This document shows, one piece after another, positions 26,965 to 36,175 of a stretch of 64,000 bases of DNA. The stretch spans positions 2,378,501 to 2,442,500 of the forward strand of contig NZ_CP080623.1 in assembly GCF_019599045.1 (NCBI RefSeq), given 5' to 3'. Below the pieces are notes generated by a model that searched no databases, was not told the origin of the DNA, and saw only the letters and a list, made by a program, of their open reading frames with translations. Source of the stretch: Roseovarius sp. SCSIO 43702. GTDB taxonomy: Bacteria > Pseudomonadota > Alphaproteobacteria > Rhodobacterales > Rhodobacteraceae. The translations under genes were made by a program, and so were the position numbers. The number at the start of each line of letters is the position of its first letter. Within the stretch, counting starts at the first letter, position 1.

Positions 26965-27837
26965 ATGCTCGACCCCGATCTCCTCGTGCAGACGGTCCTG
27001 AACTCGATCTACGCGGCCAGCTACATCTCCCTCGTCGCCGTCGGCCTCGTGCTGATCTTCGGCGTGATGGGTGTCATCAACTTCGCCCATGGCGAGCTTT
27101 TCATGGCAGGCGCCTATGCCATCGTGGCGCTCTATGCGGACATGCACATGCCCTTCCTCGCGGCGGTGGCCCTGGGCCTCGTCTTCGTGGGCTGCCTCGG
27201 CCTCCTGATGGAGCGCGCGCTTTTCCGGCCCCTGCGGGACAATCCGCTGGGCGGGCTCGTGGCCTCCATCGGCTTCCTGATGATCCTCCAGGCGCTCGCC
27301 ACCATCGGCTTCGGCGTGCGGATGGAGCATATCCCGCCGGTTACGCAGAAGGTGATCTCGCTCGGCAACGCATCCTTCCCGCTGGCCCGGCTCTATGTGG
27401 TCATCGCGGCGATCGTGCTGCTCTCTGCGCTCTGGATCTTTCTCAAGCGCACGCGCTTCGGCTGGGCGCTGCGGGCCTCGGCGCAGGACCCGCAGGCGGC
27501 CGAGCTTCAGGGCATCTCGATCGCCCGCACCGCGCAGATCGCCATGTTCATCGGCGCCGGGATGGCCGGCATCGCCGGTGCGCTCACCGCGCCGCTCGTC
27601 TCGGTCAATCCGCACATGGGCCACTCGGTCATCGTCACCGCCTTCATCGTCATCATCGTGGGCGGCGTCGGGAGCCTCGAGGGCGCCATCGTCGCCTCCA
27701 TAGCCTATGCCTTCGTGCACACCTTCGTCACCACCTTCTACGACGGGGTGATCGCCGACATCGTCGGGCTCTCGCTCATGCTCCTGGTGCTGATCGTCAA
27801 GCCCACCGGCCTGTTCGGGAGTGCGGACCGTGCTTAA
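26965..27837 (+). CDS. ABC transporter permease (LivH type)
   Basis: A 290-aa permease with eight or so hydrophobic segments and LivH-type motifs (VGLVLIFGVMGVINFAHGEL, RTRFGWALRASAQDPQAA). It forms the membrane channel with the next permease. It begins 91 bp after the binding-protein stop, beyond a strong hairpin, and its end overlaps the LivM gene start. Confidence 0.93.
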   Translation: MLDPDLLVQTVLNSIYAASYISLVAVGLVLIFGVMGVINFAHGELFMAGAYAIVALYADMHMPFLAAVALGLVFVGCLGLLMERALFRPLRDNPLGGLVASIGFLMILQALATIGFGVRMEHIPPVTQKVISLGNASFPLARLYVVIAAIVLLSALWIFLKRTRFGWALRASAQDPQAAELQGISIARTAQIAMFIGAGMAGIAGALTAPLVSVNPHMGHSVIVTAFIVIIVGGVGSLEGAIVASIAYAFVHTFVTTFYDGVIADIVGLSLMLLVLIVKPTGLFGSADRA

Positions 27838-28783
27838 ATTCCTAATCTGGCCGATCGTCGCCGCCGCCCTCGTCGCGCTTCCGCACGGGCTCAGCTTCTC
27901 GCAGCAGGAAATCCTCGTATTCCTCACGATCAACATCCTTGTCGTCTCCTCCTACCGCCTGCTCACGCTCACCGGCGAATGGTCGCTCGCGCATGTGGTG
28001 ATCATGGGCGTCGGCGCCTATGCCAGCGCGCTTTTCTCCAAGGAGCTGGGCCTCTGGGTGCCGGTCTCGATGGTCCTCGGCGCGGTCACGGCGGCGCTCA
28101 TCGCCGTGCTGCTCAGCTTCCCGCTCTTCCGCATGAAGGGCTTCTATTTCCTCATCGGCTCCTTCGCCGCCGGCGAGATCATCCGCCTTCTGTGGAAACG
28201 CTTCCGCGATCCGTTCGGCGGGCCGAAGGGGATCAAGGGGATCGACCCGATGCCCGACTTCTCGATCGGCATCTACGATTTCGACTTCTTCGAGCCGGTC
28301 AGCTACTACTACTTCGCCGGCGTGATCGTCTGTATCTGCCTCTGGCTTCTCTGGCGGATCGAGAAAAGCCCCGTGGGCCTCACCTTCCACGCGGTCCACT
28401 GGCAGGACAAGCTGGCCGAGGCGTCGGGCGTCAACCTGCGCGCCTACCGCACGCTCGCCTTCGCCATCGCCAGCGGCTTCGCGGGTCTCGGCGGCGCGCT
28501 GCTCGCGCATTACGTGGGCACGATCAACCCCAACTCCTTCGACCTCGATCTCATGGTCTTCGTGCTCACCTGGGCCATCGTCGGCGGCACCGGCACCTTC
28601 TACGGGCCGATCCTCGGCTGTGTCACGCTCACGATCCTCAACGAGGTGGTGCTGCGCGAACTGGGCTTCGAGCAGATGCGCCCGCTGATCTACGGCGCGA
28701 TCCTGATCCTCTCGATCCTCTTCCTGCCCAACGGGCTCGAAAGCCTCGTCCAGAAACTCACCCGCCGGAGGAAAACCGCATGA
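27830..28783 (+). CDS. ABC transporter permease (LivM type)
   Basis: A 317-aa permease of the LivM family, with LLTLTGEWSLAHVVIMGVGA and a C-terminal LFLPNGLESLVQKL. Two in-frame GTG starts exist, 27821 and 27830; I chose 27830 because GGGAG lies 8 nt upstream of it. Either start overlaps the LivH stop. Its own stop overlaps the ATPase start as ATGA. Together with the LivH-type subunit it forms the import channel. Confidence 0.92.
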   Translation: MLKFLIWPIVAAALVALPHGLSFSQQEILVFLTINILVVSSYRLLTLTGEWSLAHVVIMGVGAYASALFSKELGLWVPVSMVLGAVTAALIAVLLSFPLFRMKGFYFLIGSFAAGEIIRLLWKRFRDPFGGPKGIKGIDPMPDFSIGIYDFDFFEPVSYYYFAGVIVCICLWLLWRIEKSPVGLTFHAVHWQDKLAEASGVNLRAYRTLAFAIASGFAGLGGALLAHYVGTINPNSFDLDLMVFVLTWAIVGGTGTFYGPILGCVTLTILNEVVLRELGFEQMRPLIYGAILILSILFLPNGLESLVQKLTRRRKTA

Positions 28784-29547
28784 CCGCCCTACTCGAAACC
28801 CGCGACCTGACCATGCGCTTCGGCGGTCTCGTCGCGGTCGACGCGCTCGGCTTCTCGGTCGAGCAGGGGTCGATCCACGGTCTCATCGGCCCCAACGGCG
28901 CCGGCAAGACGACGACCTTCAACATGATCTCGGGCTTCTACACGCCGACCTCCGGCCAGGTGCTCCTGCGGGGCGAGGACATATCGGGCCTCAAGATGCA
29001 CGAGGTCGCGCGCCGCGGCGTGGTGCGCACCTTCCAGCACTCGACGCTCTTCGCCGAGCTCACCGTGCTCGAGAACGCGCTCATCGGCACGCACATGTCC
29101 TTCCGCCCCAACATCTTCGCCGCGATCGTCGGCTGGGACCGCGAGGATCGCAAGGGCGCGCTCGCCCGGGCGCACAGCGCGCTCGAGTTCTTCGGCCTCG
29201 ACCACCTCGCCTCCGAACGCGCGGGCGACCTCAGCCACGGGCACCAGCGCGCCCTCGGCATGGCCGTCGCCCATGCCAGCCACCCCGACATCATCCTGCT
29301 CGACGAACCCTTCACCGGCATGAACCCCGAGGAGACGCGCCAGATGATGGACCTCATGCGCCGGCTCAAGGCCGACGGCATGACCATCCTGCTGGTGGAA
29401 CACGACATGCAGGCGATCATGGGGCTTTGCGATCGCATCACCTGCATGAGCTTCGGCAAGTTCCTGGCCGAGGGTGGCCCCTCGGACATCCGCAACCATC
29501 CCGACGTGATCGAAGCCTATCTCGGGGGCGCGCGCCATGTTGCTTGA
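28780..29547 (+). CDS. ABC transporter ATP-binding protein (LivG type)
   Basis: A 255-aa ATPase with Walker A GPNGAGKTTT, Walker B DIILLDEP, H-loop VEHDM and the LivG C-terminus. The ABC signature reads LSHGHQR rather than the usual LSYGQQR/LSGGQ, an uncommon variant though Ser-x-Gly is kept. It overlaps LivM by ATGA and LivF by 11 bp. Confidence 0.93.
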   Translation: MTALLETRDLTMRFGGLVAVDALGFSVEQGSIHGLIGPNGAGKTTTFNMISGFYTPTSGQVLLRGEDISGLKMHEVARRGVVRTFQHSTLFAELTVLENALIGTHMSFRPNIFAAIVGWDREDRKGALARAHSALEFFGLDHLASERAGDLSHGHQRALGMAVAHASHPDIILLDEPFTGMNPEETRQMMDLMRRLKADGMTILLVEHDMQAIMGLCDRITCMSFGKFLAEGGPSDIRNHPDVIEAYLGGARHVA

Positions 29548-30244
29548 GATGAAGGGCGTGGCCGTCAACTACGGCAACATCAACGCCATCCGCGACATCT
29601 CGATTTCCGTGCCCGAGGGCAAGATCGTCACCATCATCGGCGGCAACGGCGCGGGCAAGACCACGACCCTGCGCGCCATGTCCGGCATGGTCGCGCCCAC
29701 CCGGGGCGAGATCACCTTCGAGGGCCAGCGCATCGACGGGCTGCCCGCGTCGAAGGTGGTGGCCCACGGCATCGCCCATGTCCCCGAGGGGCGCCGCATC
29801 TTCCCCGACATGACGGTCGAGGAAAACCTGCGCACCGGCGCCTTCCTGCGCCGCGACAAGGACGCGATCCGCAGCGACCTCGAGGACGTCTACGACCGTT
29901 TCCCCCGCCTGCGCGAACGCCGCCGCCAGACGGCCAAGACCATGTCGGGCGGCGAACAGCAGATGCTCGCCATCGGCCGCGCCCTCATGTCGCGCCCGCG
30001 CCTTCTGCTCATGGACGAACCGTCGATGGGCCTGGCCCCCGTCATCGTCGAGGAGATCGCGCGGATCGTCGAGGAGATCAACGCGCAGGGCCTCTCCGTC
30101 GTCCTGGTCGAACAGAATGCAGAACTTGCGCTCGAACTCGCAGATCACGCCTACGTGCTGGAAACCGGAAATCTCGCGCTGGAGGGACCCGCCGATGAGC
30201 TTCACGACAACGAACATGTTCGCGCCGCGTATCTGGGGATTTGA
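29537..30244 (+). CDS. ABC transporter ATP-binding protein (LivF type)
   Basis: A 235-aa ATPase with Walker A GGNGAGKTTT, signature MSGGEQQMLAIGRAL, Walker B LLLMDEPSMGL and H-loop VEQNAEL, typical of LivF. It overlaps the LivG gene by 11 bp at its start and a hypothetical gene by 50 bp at its end. Confidence 0.94.
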   Translation: MLLEMKGVAVNYGNINAIRDISISVPEGKIVTIIGGNGAGKTTTLRAMSGMVAPTRGEITFEGQRIDGLPASKVVAHGIAHVPEGRRIFPDMTVEENLRTGAFLRRDKDAIRSDLEDVYDRFPRLRERRRQTAKTMSGGEQQMLAIGRALMSRPRLLLMDEPSMGLAPVIVEEIARIVEEINAQGLSVVLVEQNAELALELADHAYVLETGNLALEGPADELHDNEHVRAAYLGI

Positions 30245-30785
30245 CCGCGCCGACGCCGAATGGCACGTCGCGCGCGGGGCGGGCTGGACCCGCGCCGATC
30301 TCGCGTGGGAACGCCTGATGGAAACCGGCTGCGCTGGTACCGGCAAGGCCGCCCGGCGCCGCTTCCTCGCCGCCGACCTCCTCGCGCGGCTCCGCTTCGC
30401 CCCCGGCGACCCGCGCCGCGCCACCGCCGCCGCCGCCCGCTGGCGCCTCACCGGGGCCGAGGCGCATCGCCTGCGCGCCCTGCGCGAATGGCAGGGGGTC
30501 GAGAGCTATATCGAGACCCTCGAGATCCGCCCCCGCGCCCGCTCGTCGCTCTTTCACCTGCGGATGGAGGCGCGCCACCGCGACACCTATCACGCCAACC
30601 TGCGCAAGCGCCTCACCGCCTTCGCGACCGAGATGCGCGAGACGCTCGAAGGCGAAGGCCACCACCGCCACGCCGCGCGCTGGCGCGGCGAGAAGCCCAC
30701 CGTTTTCGACGACACGCGCAAACTCTTGGCGGCCTGCCTGCTCATCCCCGACGGGGAGCGGCTCAGGACAGCTTGTCGCGATTGA
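30195..30785 (+). CDS. Hypothetical protein overlapping livF
   Basis: A 196-aa basic, Arg/Ala-rich soluble protein (MSFTTTNMFAPRIWGFDR at the start; REWQGVESYIETLEIRPRAR mid-way). The ATG at 30195 has GGAGG 9 nt upstream and lies within the last 50 bp of livF in another frame; the 3' end overlaps the convergent membrane-protein gene by 23 bp. No family recognised. The strong ribosome-binding site and protein-like composition favour a real gene, possibly linked to the importer, but both ends overlapping leave doubt. Confidence 0.6.
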   Translation: MSFTTTNMFAPRIWGFDRADAEWHVARGAGWTRADLAWERLMETGCAGTGKAARRRFLAADLLARLRFAPGDPRRATAAAARWRLTGAEAHRLRALREWQGVESYIETLEIRPRARSSLFHLRMEARHRDTYHANLRKRLTAFATEMRETLEGEGHHRHAARWRGEKPTVFDDTRKLLAACLLIPDGERLRTACRD

Positions 30786-31419
30786 GCGGCATGAGGAAGA
30801 TCGACACGACCAGCAGCGAGAAGACCAACTCGTAGACCTCCCATTTCCGCGGCACGTCGATCACGGCTATGATGAGGCTCGCCACGATCGCGATGATCCC
30901 GTGCTTGAGCTTCGGCACCGGCACGGCCAGCCTGTCGGCCACCCGCGCGATCCATCCGCCGCGCGGGTAAAGCAGCGGCAGCCCCACGAGATAGAGCAGG
31001 ATCACCACCGTCAGGACCGACCCGAAAAGCGTCTTGGCCAGGTGCATGTCCCCCACCATGAGATTGTGGAAGTTGGTCTCGTACTGCTTGTTGTTCTCCT
31101 TGAAGAACTCCCCCGACTCCCATCCGAAGATGCGCTGGCCCCAGCTGATCTCCTCGCCCGCGGCCAGGAAGAAGAGGAGCGCGTAGAAACAGGTGAGCCC
31201 CACGGCCAGCGCACCCGCCCGCCCGCGCATCTGCGACGCCCGCACCAGCAGGACGACGCTCGCCACCAGCAGGAAAAGCGCGGTGCCATATTCCACCAGC
31301 CCGTCCTCGGCGGCATAGACCAGGTGGAAATACTCCCTGTCCCAGAAATACACCCCCAGCGTCGCAACCAGCGTCACGACGATAAGCGCCATCGCCCCGC
31401 GTTCGATCGTCTCGGTCAT
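30763..31419 (-). CDS. Polytopic membrane protein, function unknown
   Basis: A 218-aa protein with about six hydrophobic segments and a conserved-looking acidic loop (AAGEEISWGQRIFGW) between the third and fourth. ATG 31419 (MTETIERGAMALIVV) is preceded by an AGGGTGGAG region; the long upstream extension is Ala/Arg-rich noise. Proteins with the EEISWGQR loop are widespread but uncharacterised. It is divergent from the lipoprotein gene. Confidence 0.8.
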   Translation of the reverse strand: MTETIERGAMALIVVTLVATLGVYFWDREYFHLVYAAEDGLVEYGTALFLLVASVVLLVRASQMRGRAGALAVGLTCFYALLFFLAAGEEISWGQRIFGWESGEFFKENNKQYETNFHNLMVGDMHLAKTLFGSVLTVVILLYLVGLPLLYPRGGWIARVADRLAVPVPKLKHGIIAIVASLIIAVIDVPRKWEVYELVFSLLVVSIFLMPLNRDKLS

Positions 31420-31601
31420 CGCCCTGCTCCACCCTCGCGTTCCAGCAGCAATTAGGACAGCCCCGCCCCGCGCACAAGCCCCCGCCCATCGGCAGGCTCC
31501 CATCTGTCGATTGAAAACCGCCGCGACTTGGGGCAGACTGCGCTGCAAAAATAACGCGTGGCCGGTCCGTGTCCCGGCCTCAAGGCGAACGAGGCAGAGC
31601 A

Positions 31602-32051
31602 ATGAAGAAACCGATCATCCTGGGCCTGGTCCTGCTCCTCGCGGGCTGCGGCGGCTATCACAAGGCCAAGCGCGAGGGCGGGCGCGTTCCCGCCTCCCGC
31701 ACGATCTCGGCCCCCATCGCGATCACGCCCAACGCCCGCCCCGTGATGGTGAGCGACGGCACGACGACCGAGGTGGCCTACCGGGTGCCGGTCGCCAAGC
31801 CCTTCGCCAACGGCCCGATCAAGCGCGCCTGCATGAACTCCGACCGCAAGGCCCGCTCGAACGAGCTTTGCGGCTGCATCCAGGCCGTCGCCGACCAGAC
31901 GCTCTCGGGCGCCGATCAATCCCGCGCGGTGAGCTTCTACAACGACCCCCACAGCGCGCAGGAGGTCCGCATGTCCGACCGTCCGGGCGACGAGGCATTC
32001 TGGAAAACCTATACCAACTACGCGAAAACAGCCGAACGCGTCTGCCGCTGA
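31602..32051 (+). CDS. Lipoprotein, function unknown
   Basis: A 149-aa protein with a lipoprotein signal (KKPIILGLVLLLAGCGGYHK; lipobox LLAGC, Cys ~16), so it is membrane anchored after processing. The mature part has Cys in RACMNSD, ELCGCIQAV and a terminal VCR. The segment CGCIQAVADQTLSGADQSRA recalls conserved Rhodobacterales proteins of unknown role. It is convergent with trpB across paired GC hairpins. Confidence 0.8.
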   Translation: MKKPIILGLVLLLAGCGGYHKAKREGGRVPASRTISAPIAITPNARPVMVSDGTTTEVAYRVPVAKPFANGPIKRACMNSDRKARSNELCGCIQAVADQTLSGADQSRAVSFYNDPHSAQEVRMSDRPGDEAFWKTYTNYAKTAERVCR

Positions 32052-32110
32052 GGCCGCGCACGAAGGGCGCCCCGCCCTTCTCCTGCCGGAAATATCCTGG
32101 GGGGTGCCGT

Positions 32111-32152
32111 GAAGGCCCCCCGGGGGCTTCGCGGCGGGGGGCAACGCCCCCC
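32111..32152. terminator. Paired GC hairpins between convergent lipoprotein and trpB genes
   Basis: A perfect GGGGGGC-AAC-GCCCCCC hairpin (32136-32152) follows an imperfect GAAGGCCCCC / GGGGGCTTC hairpin (32111-32130). It lies 8 bp past the trpB stop. No long T-run is present in either direction, but placement between convergent genes supports a bidirectional terminator. Confidence 0.6.
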
Positions 32153-32159
32153 TCCGGCG

Positions 32160-33389
32160 TCAGTCGCCCTCGTCCATGTCGAAGCCGAGATGCCTGGCCA
32201 CGGTGAAGATGTCCTTGTCGCCCCGCCCGCACATGTTCATGATGATGAGGTGATCCTCGGGCAGATCCGGCGCGATCTTCATCACATGCGCCAGCGCATG
32301 GCAGGGCTCGAGCGCGGGGATGATCCCCTCCTTCTCGCATGACAACTGGAACGCCTCGAGCGCCTCGCGGTCGGTGATCGAGACATACTTGGCCCGTCCG
32401 GTCTCGTGCAGCCAGCTATGCTCGGGCCCGATGCCGGGATAGTCGAGCCCCGCCGAGATCGAGTAGCCCTCGAGGATCTGCCCGTCATCGTCCTGCAAAA
32501 GGTAGGTGCGGTTGCCATGCAGCACGCCCGGCCGCCCGCCGGTCAGCGACGCGCAATGCTCCATCTTCTCATCCACGCCCTTGCCGCCGGCTTCCACGCC
32601 GATGATCGCCACGTCCTTGTCGTCGAGGAACGGGTAGAAAAGGCCCATCGCGTTCGACCCGCCGCCGATGGCCGCGATGATCGTGTCCGGCAGCCGCCCC
32701 TCGGCGGCCTGCATCTGTTCGCGGGCTTCCTTGCCGATGATCGACTGGAAATCGCGCACCATGGCCGGATAGGGATGCGGGCCCGCCACCGTGCCGATGC
32801 AGTAGAACGTGTCGCGCACGTTCGTCACCCAGTCGCGCAGCGCGTCGTTCATCGCATCCTTGAGCGTGCCGCGCCCCGATGTCACCGGGATCACCTCCGC
32901 ACCCAGAAGGCGCATGCGGAACACGTTGGGTTTCTGCCGCTCCACGTCATGCGCACCCATGTAGACCACGCATTTCAGCCCGAACTTGGCACAGACCGTC
33001 GCCGTGGCCACGCCGTGCTGACCCGCGCCCGTTTCGGCGATGATGCGCGTCTTGCCCATGCGCCGCGCGAGCAGGATCTGCCCCAGAACGTTGTTGATCT
33101 TGTGTGCGCCCGTGTGGTTCAGCTCGTCACGCTTGAGATAGATCTTCGCGCCGCCCAGGTGCTCGGTCAGGCCCGCGGCGTAATAGAGCGGACTGGGCCG
33201 GCCCACGTAATGCGTCCAGAGATCATGCATCTCGTCCCAGAAGCTCTGGTCGGTCTTGGCATGCTCGTACTGCTCTTCCAGCTCGAGGATGAGCGGCATC
33301 AGCGTCTCGCTGACGAACCGCCCGCCGAACTTGCCGAAGCGGCCCTTCTCGTCGGGGCCGGTCATGAAGGAGTTGAAGAGATCGTTCAT
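32160..33389 (-). CDS. trpB: Tryptophan synthase beta subunit
   Basis: A 409-aa PLP enzyme that condenses indole and serine. It begins [20 protein letters not shown] and includes [15 protein letters not shown] with the Schiff-base Lys97, plus [13 protein letters not shown] binding the cofactor phosphate. Length is normal for TrpB1. In Rhodobacterales trpB usually follows trpF closely; here a GNAT gene, a stress protein and a symporter lie between them on the same strand. ATG 33389 matches the family N-terminus; the longer frame is not conserved. Confidence 0.97.
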   Translation of the reverse strand: MNDLFNSFMTGPDEKGRFGKFGGRFVSETLMPLILELEEQYEHAKTDQSFWDEMHDLWTHYVGRPSPLYYAAGLTEHLGGAKIYLKRDELNHTGAHKINNVLGQILLARRMGKTRIIAETGAGQHGVATATVCAKFGLKCVVYMGAHDVERQKPNVFRMRLLGAEVIPVTSGRGTLKDAMNDALRDWVTNVRDTFYCIGTVAGPHPYPAMVRDFQSIIGKEAREQMQAAEGRLPDTIIAAIGGGSNAMGLFYPFLDDKDVAIIGVEAGGKGVDEKMEHCASLTGGRPGVLHGNRTYLLQDDDGQILEGYSISAGLDYPGIGPEHSWLHETGRAKYVSITDREALEAFQLSCEKEGIIPALEPCHALAHVMKIAPDLPEDHLIIMNMCGRGDKDIFTVARHLGFDMDEGD

Positions 33390-33524
33390 CGTGCCAGGGT
33401 CCCCTTGTGTCGCTCCTGCCCGTGAATATGCAACGGCGCGGCGGATTTCCAGAGCAAACGGCGATGCCCGGATTCCCTGCGGGTATTTTGCCCGGAATTT
33501 CGCAGGCTCCCGGTCTCCACGCAA

Positions 33525-33550
33525 AGGGCCGGACGCTGCCGCCCGGCCCT
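33525..33550 (-). terminator. Hairpin downstream of the alanine/glycine symporter gene
   Basis: Eight-bp arms AGGGCCGG / CCGGCCCT around a 10-nt loop, 26 bp past the symporter stop on the minus strand. It would separate the symporter from trpB. The trailing T-run is short. Confidence 0.6.
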
Positions 33551-33575
33551 CCTTCCTTCGTGTGATCCGGTCAGG

Positions 33576-35117
33576 TCAGGTGTATTTCTTGATCTCACCC
33601 GACTTGAGCCGCGCCTGGTAGCTCTTCAGCTCGCGCTTCACGATCGGCATCAGGCAGTAGAGCGCGATGATGTTCACGACCGCCATGGCGAAGATCGCCG
33701 CGTCCGAGAAGTCGATCACCGGCCCGAGGCTCGCCGCCGCGCCGATCACCACGAAGACGCAGAAGATCAGTTTGAAGACCAGCTCTTTCGTGTCCCCCTC
33801 GCCGAAGAGGAAGGTCCACGCCTTGAGGCCGTAATAGCTCCAGGAGATCATCGTCGAGAAGGCGAAGAGCACCACCGCGAGCGCCAGCACGTACTGGAAC
33901 CACCCGAACGAAGACGAGAACGCCGCCGAGGTGAGCGCCACGCCCGACGTGTCGTTGACCGTGCGGATCGCACCCGTGGCCTCGTTGATCTGGTAGAGGC
34001 CGGTGGTCGGGTCGCTGACGAGCTGGCCCGTGATGATGATGACGAGCGCGGTCATCGTGCAGATCACCACCGTGTCGATGAAGGGCTCCAGGAGCGACAC
34101 GAACCCTTCGGTGATCGGCTCCTTCGTGCGCACCGCCGAGTGGGCGATCGCGGCCGATCCCACGCCCGCCTCGTTCGAGAAGGCGGCCCGCTTGAACCCC
34201 TGGATCAGCGCACCCACGAGGCCACCCGCGACACCGAGCCCGGTGAAGGCGCCCGAGAAGATCTGTCCGAAGGCCCAGCCGATCTGGTCCGCGTTCATCA
34301 GGATGATGACCAGCGCCGTCGCCACGTAGAGGACGCCCATGAACGGCACGACCTTCTCGGTGACCTTGGCGATCGACTTGATGCCGCCCACGATCACCGC
34401 GAAGACGACCGCGGCAAAGACCAGCCCCGTGATCCAGCCCGGATAGTCGCCCATCACGTTCGAGATCTGCGCATGGGCCTGGTTGGCCTGGAACATGTTG
34501 CCCCCGCCCAGCGCTCCGAGGATGCAGAAGACCGAGAACAGCACCGCCATGAACTTGCCCAGCGGCAGCCCGCGTTCCTCGAACCCCTTGACCATGTAGT
34601 ACATGGGCCCGCCCGAGACGCGCCCGTCGGGATACTCGTTGCGGTATTTGACCCCGAGCGTGCATTCGGTGAATTTCGACGCCATGCCCATGAGGCCCGC
34701 GAGGATCATCCAGAATGTCGCGCCGGGTCCGCCGATGCCCACGGCCACCGCGACCCCCGCGATATTGCCAAGGCCCACCGTCCCCGAAAGCGCCGTGGCC
34801 AGCGCCTGGAAATGGCTGACCTCGCCCGCGTCGTCGGGATCGGAATAGTCGCCCTTCACCAGCGAGATGGAATGCCCGAAGGCGCGGAACTGGACGAAGC
34901 CGAAATAGAAGGTGAAGATCGTTGCGCCCACGACCAGCCACAGCACGATCCACGGGAACGCGGTGCCGGGCAGCGGGGCGAAGATGAGATTTACGAACCA
35001 GCCGGTCGAACTCGCGAAGATCGCGTTCACCTGCTCGTCAAGCGATTGCGCCATCGCCGGCGAGGCAAGGAACGCCGTCGCCGCGGCCAGCGCCGGAACT
35101 TTGATCGGATATGTCAT
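33576..35117 (-). CDS. Alanine/glycine:cation symporter (AGCS family)
   Basis: A 513-aa polytopic protein of the sodium:alanine symporter family, with GDYSDPDDAGEVSHFQALAT and SGTVGLGNIAGVAVAVGIGG (the family signature region), GGPMYYMVKGFEERGL and about 10 transmembrane segments. The N-terminus carries an extra signal-like segment ending SPAMAQS, so it may be processed. It imports alanine or glycine with Na+. It lies 16 bp downstream of a universal stress protein gene and is probably co-transcribed with it. Confidence 0.94.
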   Translation of the reverse strand: MTYPIKVPALAAATAFLASPAMAQSLDEQVNAIFASSTGWFVNLIFAPLPGTAFPWIVLWLVVGATIFTFYFGFVQFRAFGHSISLVKGDYSDPDDAGEVSHFQALATALSGTVGLGNIAGVAVAVGIGGPGATFWMILAGLMGMASKFTECTLGVKYRNEYPDGRVSGGPMYYMVKGFEERGLPLGKFMAVLFSVFCILGALGGGNMFQANQAHAQISNVMGDYPGWITGLVFAAVVFAVIVGGIKSIAKVTEKVVPFMGVLYVATALVIILMNADQIGWAFGQIFSGAFTGLGVAGGLVGALIQGFKRAAFSNEAGVGSAAIAHSAVRTKEPITEGFVSLLEPFIDTVVICTMTALVIIITGQLVSDPTTGLYQINEATGAIRTVNDTSGVALTSAAFSSSFGWFQYVLALAVVLFAFSTMISWSYYGLKAWTFLFGEGDTKELVFKLIFCVFVVIGAAASLGPVIDFSDAAIFAMAVVNIIALYCLMPIVKRELKSYQARLKSGEIKKYT

Positions 35118-35133
35118 GTGATATCTCCGGATG

Positions 35134-35568
35134 TCAGGGAACGATGGTGACTGGCACGGTGCAGGATTGCGCGAGCGATCCCGCGACCGAGCCGAAGATG
35201 CGCGACGAAAGCCCGCTCTCGCCCGTGCGGCCGATGACCACCTGGGTGGACCCCGTCTCCTTGGCGATGAGGCTCAGCGTATCGGCGACATTGCCGTATC
35301 TGAGCGCGGTCTCGACATTCACGCCGCCCTTCTGGAGCTTTCCGACCACCGGCGACAGCACGTGCTCCTCCGCGCGGGTCAGCTCCTCCTTGCGCCTGAC
35401 ATGCCGCTCTTCCAGCTCCTCCTTGGTGAGGAAGGAATAGGGCGACCATTCCAGCACATGGGCCACCACGACCCCGGCGCCCTGTGCCTTCGCCCTCTCC
35501 ATGGCGAACTCGAGCGCGCGTTTCGATCCCTCGCTGCCATCGTATCCGACGACTATTTTCTCGGGCAT
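35134..35568 (-). CDS. Universal stress protein (UspA family)
   Basis: A 144-aa single Usp domain beginning EKIVVGYDGSEGSKRALEFA and ending with the ATP-binding loop VVIGRTGESGLSSRIFGSVA, close to G-2x-G-9x-G(S/T). It is co-directional with and 16 bp upstream of the AGCS symporter. Usp proteins paired with transporters often act as their regulators; that role here is inferred. Confidence 0.92.
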   Translation of the reverse strand: MPEKIVVGYDGSEGSKRALEFAMERAKAQGAGVVVAHVLEWSPYSFLTKEELEERHVRRKEELTRAEEHVLSPVVGKLQKGGVNVETALRYGNVADTLSLIAKETGSTQVVIGRTGESGLSSRIFGSVAGSLAQSCTVPVTIVP

Positions 35569-35731
35569 TTTCTACCCTCCTTTTTATGTTGGCGCCCCGG
35601 CATGGGGGCGCGGCAACCTTAGCAGGTTCGCGACATTTTGCCGCGATTCGTTGGGTGCCCCATCATTTTTCGTGATACCGTTGCGCGCGCACAAATCGCG
35701 CAGTGCCGCCATAAAGCCCCGTCGCGGGGGC

Positions 35732-36175
35732 TCACAGCGTCTTCTTGAACCCGGTATGGGTGGCGGCGAATCCCAGCCCCTCGTAGAAGCGATGCGCGTC
35801 TGCGCGCGTGCGGTTCATGGTGAGTTGCAGCAACCCGCATCCCGCCTCGCGCGCCCGTGCCTCGGCATCGGCGAACATCTCGCGCCCGATGCCCCGCCCG
35901 CGCAGGTCGGTGGCCACGCGCACGGTCTCGACCTGCGCCCGCCGCGTGGCCCCGAGCGACAGGCCCGAGATGAAGGTGATCTGGTAGGTCGCCACGATCC
36001 GCGCGTCCATCTCGCCCACGATCAGGTGGTTCTGCGGCTCTTCCGCGATCCGGTCGAACGCGTCGAGATAGCGGCGCATCTCATGCCCCTCCCGCGTCCG
36101 GCCCAGCACGTCATCCGACATGAGCGCGCAAATGCGGGGCACGTCGCCGCGCATCGCGTCGCGGAACGTGATCAT
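35732..36175 (-). CDS. GNAT-family N-acetyltransferase
   Basis: A 147-aa acetyltransferase with the acetyl-CoA loop [20 protein letters not shown] and the late [19 protein letters not shown] motif. Substrate unknown. ATG 36175 overlaps the trpF stop as ATGA, so it is translated with trpF; the same arrangement occurs in many Rhodobacterales trpF loci. Confidence 0.9.
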   Translation of the reverse strand: MITFRDAMRGDVPRICALMSDDVLGRTREGHEMRRYLDAFDRIAEEPQNHLIVGEMDARIVATYQITFISGLSLGATRRAQVETVRVATDLRGRGIGREMFADAEARAREAGCGLLQLTMNRTRADAHRFYEGLGFAATHTGFKKTL

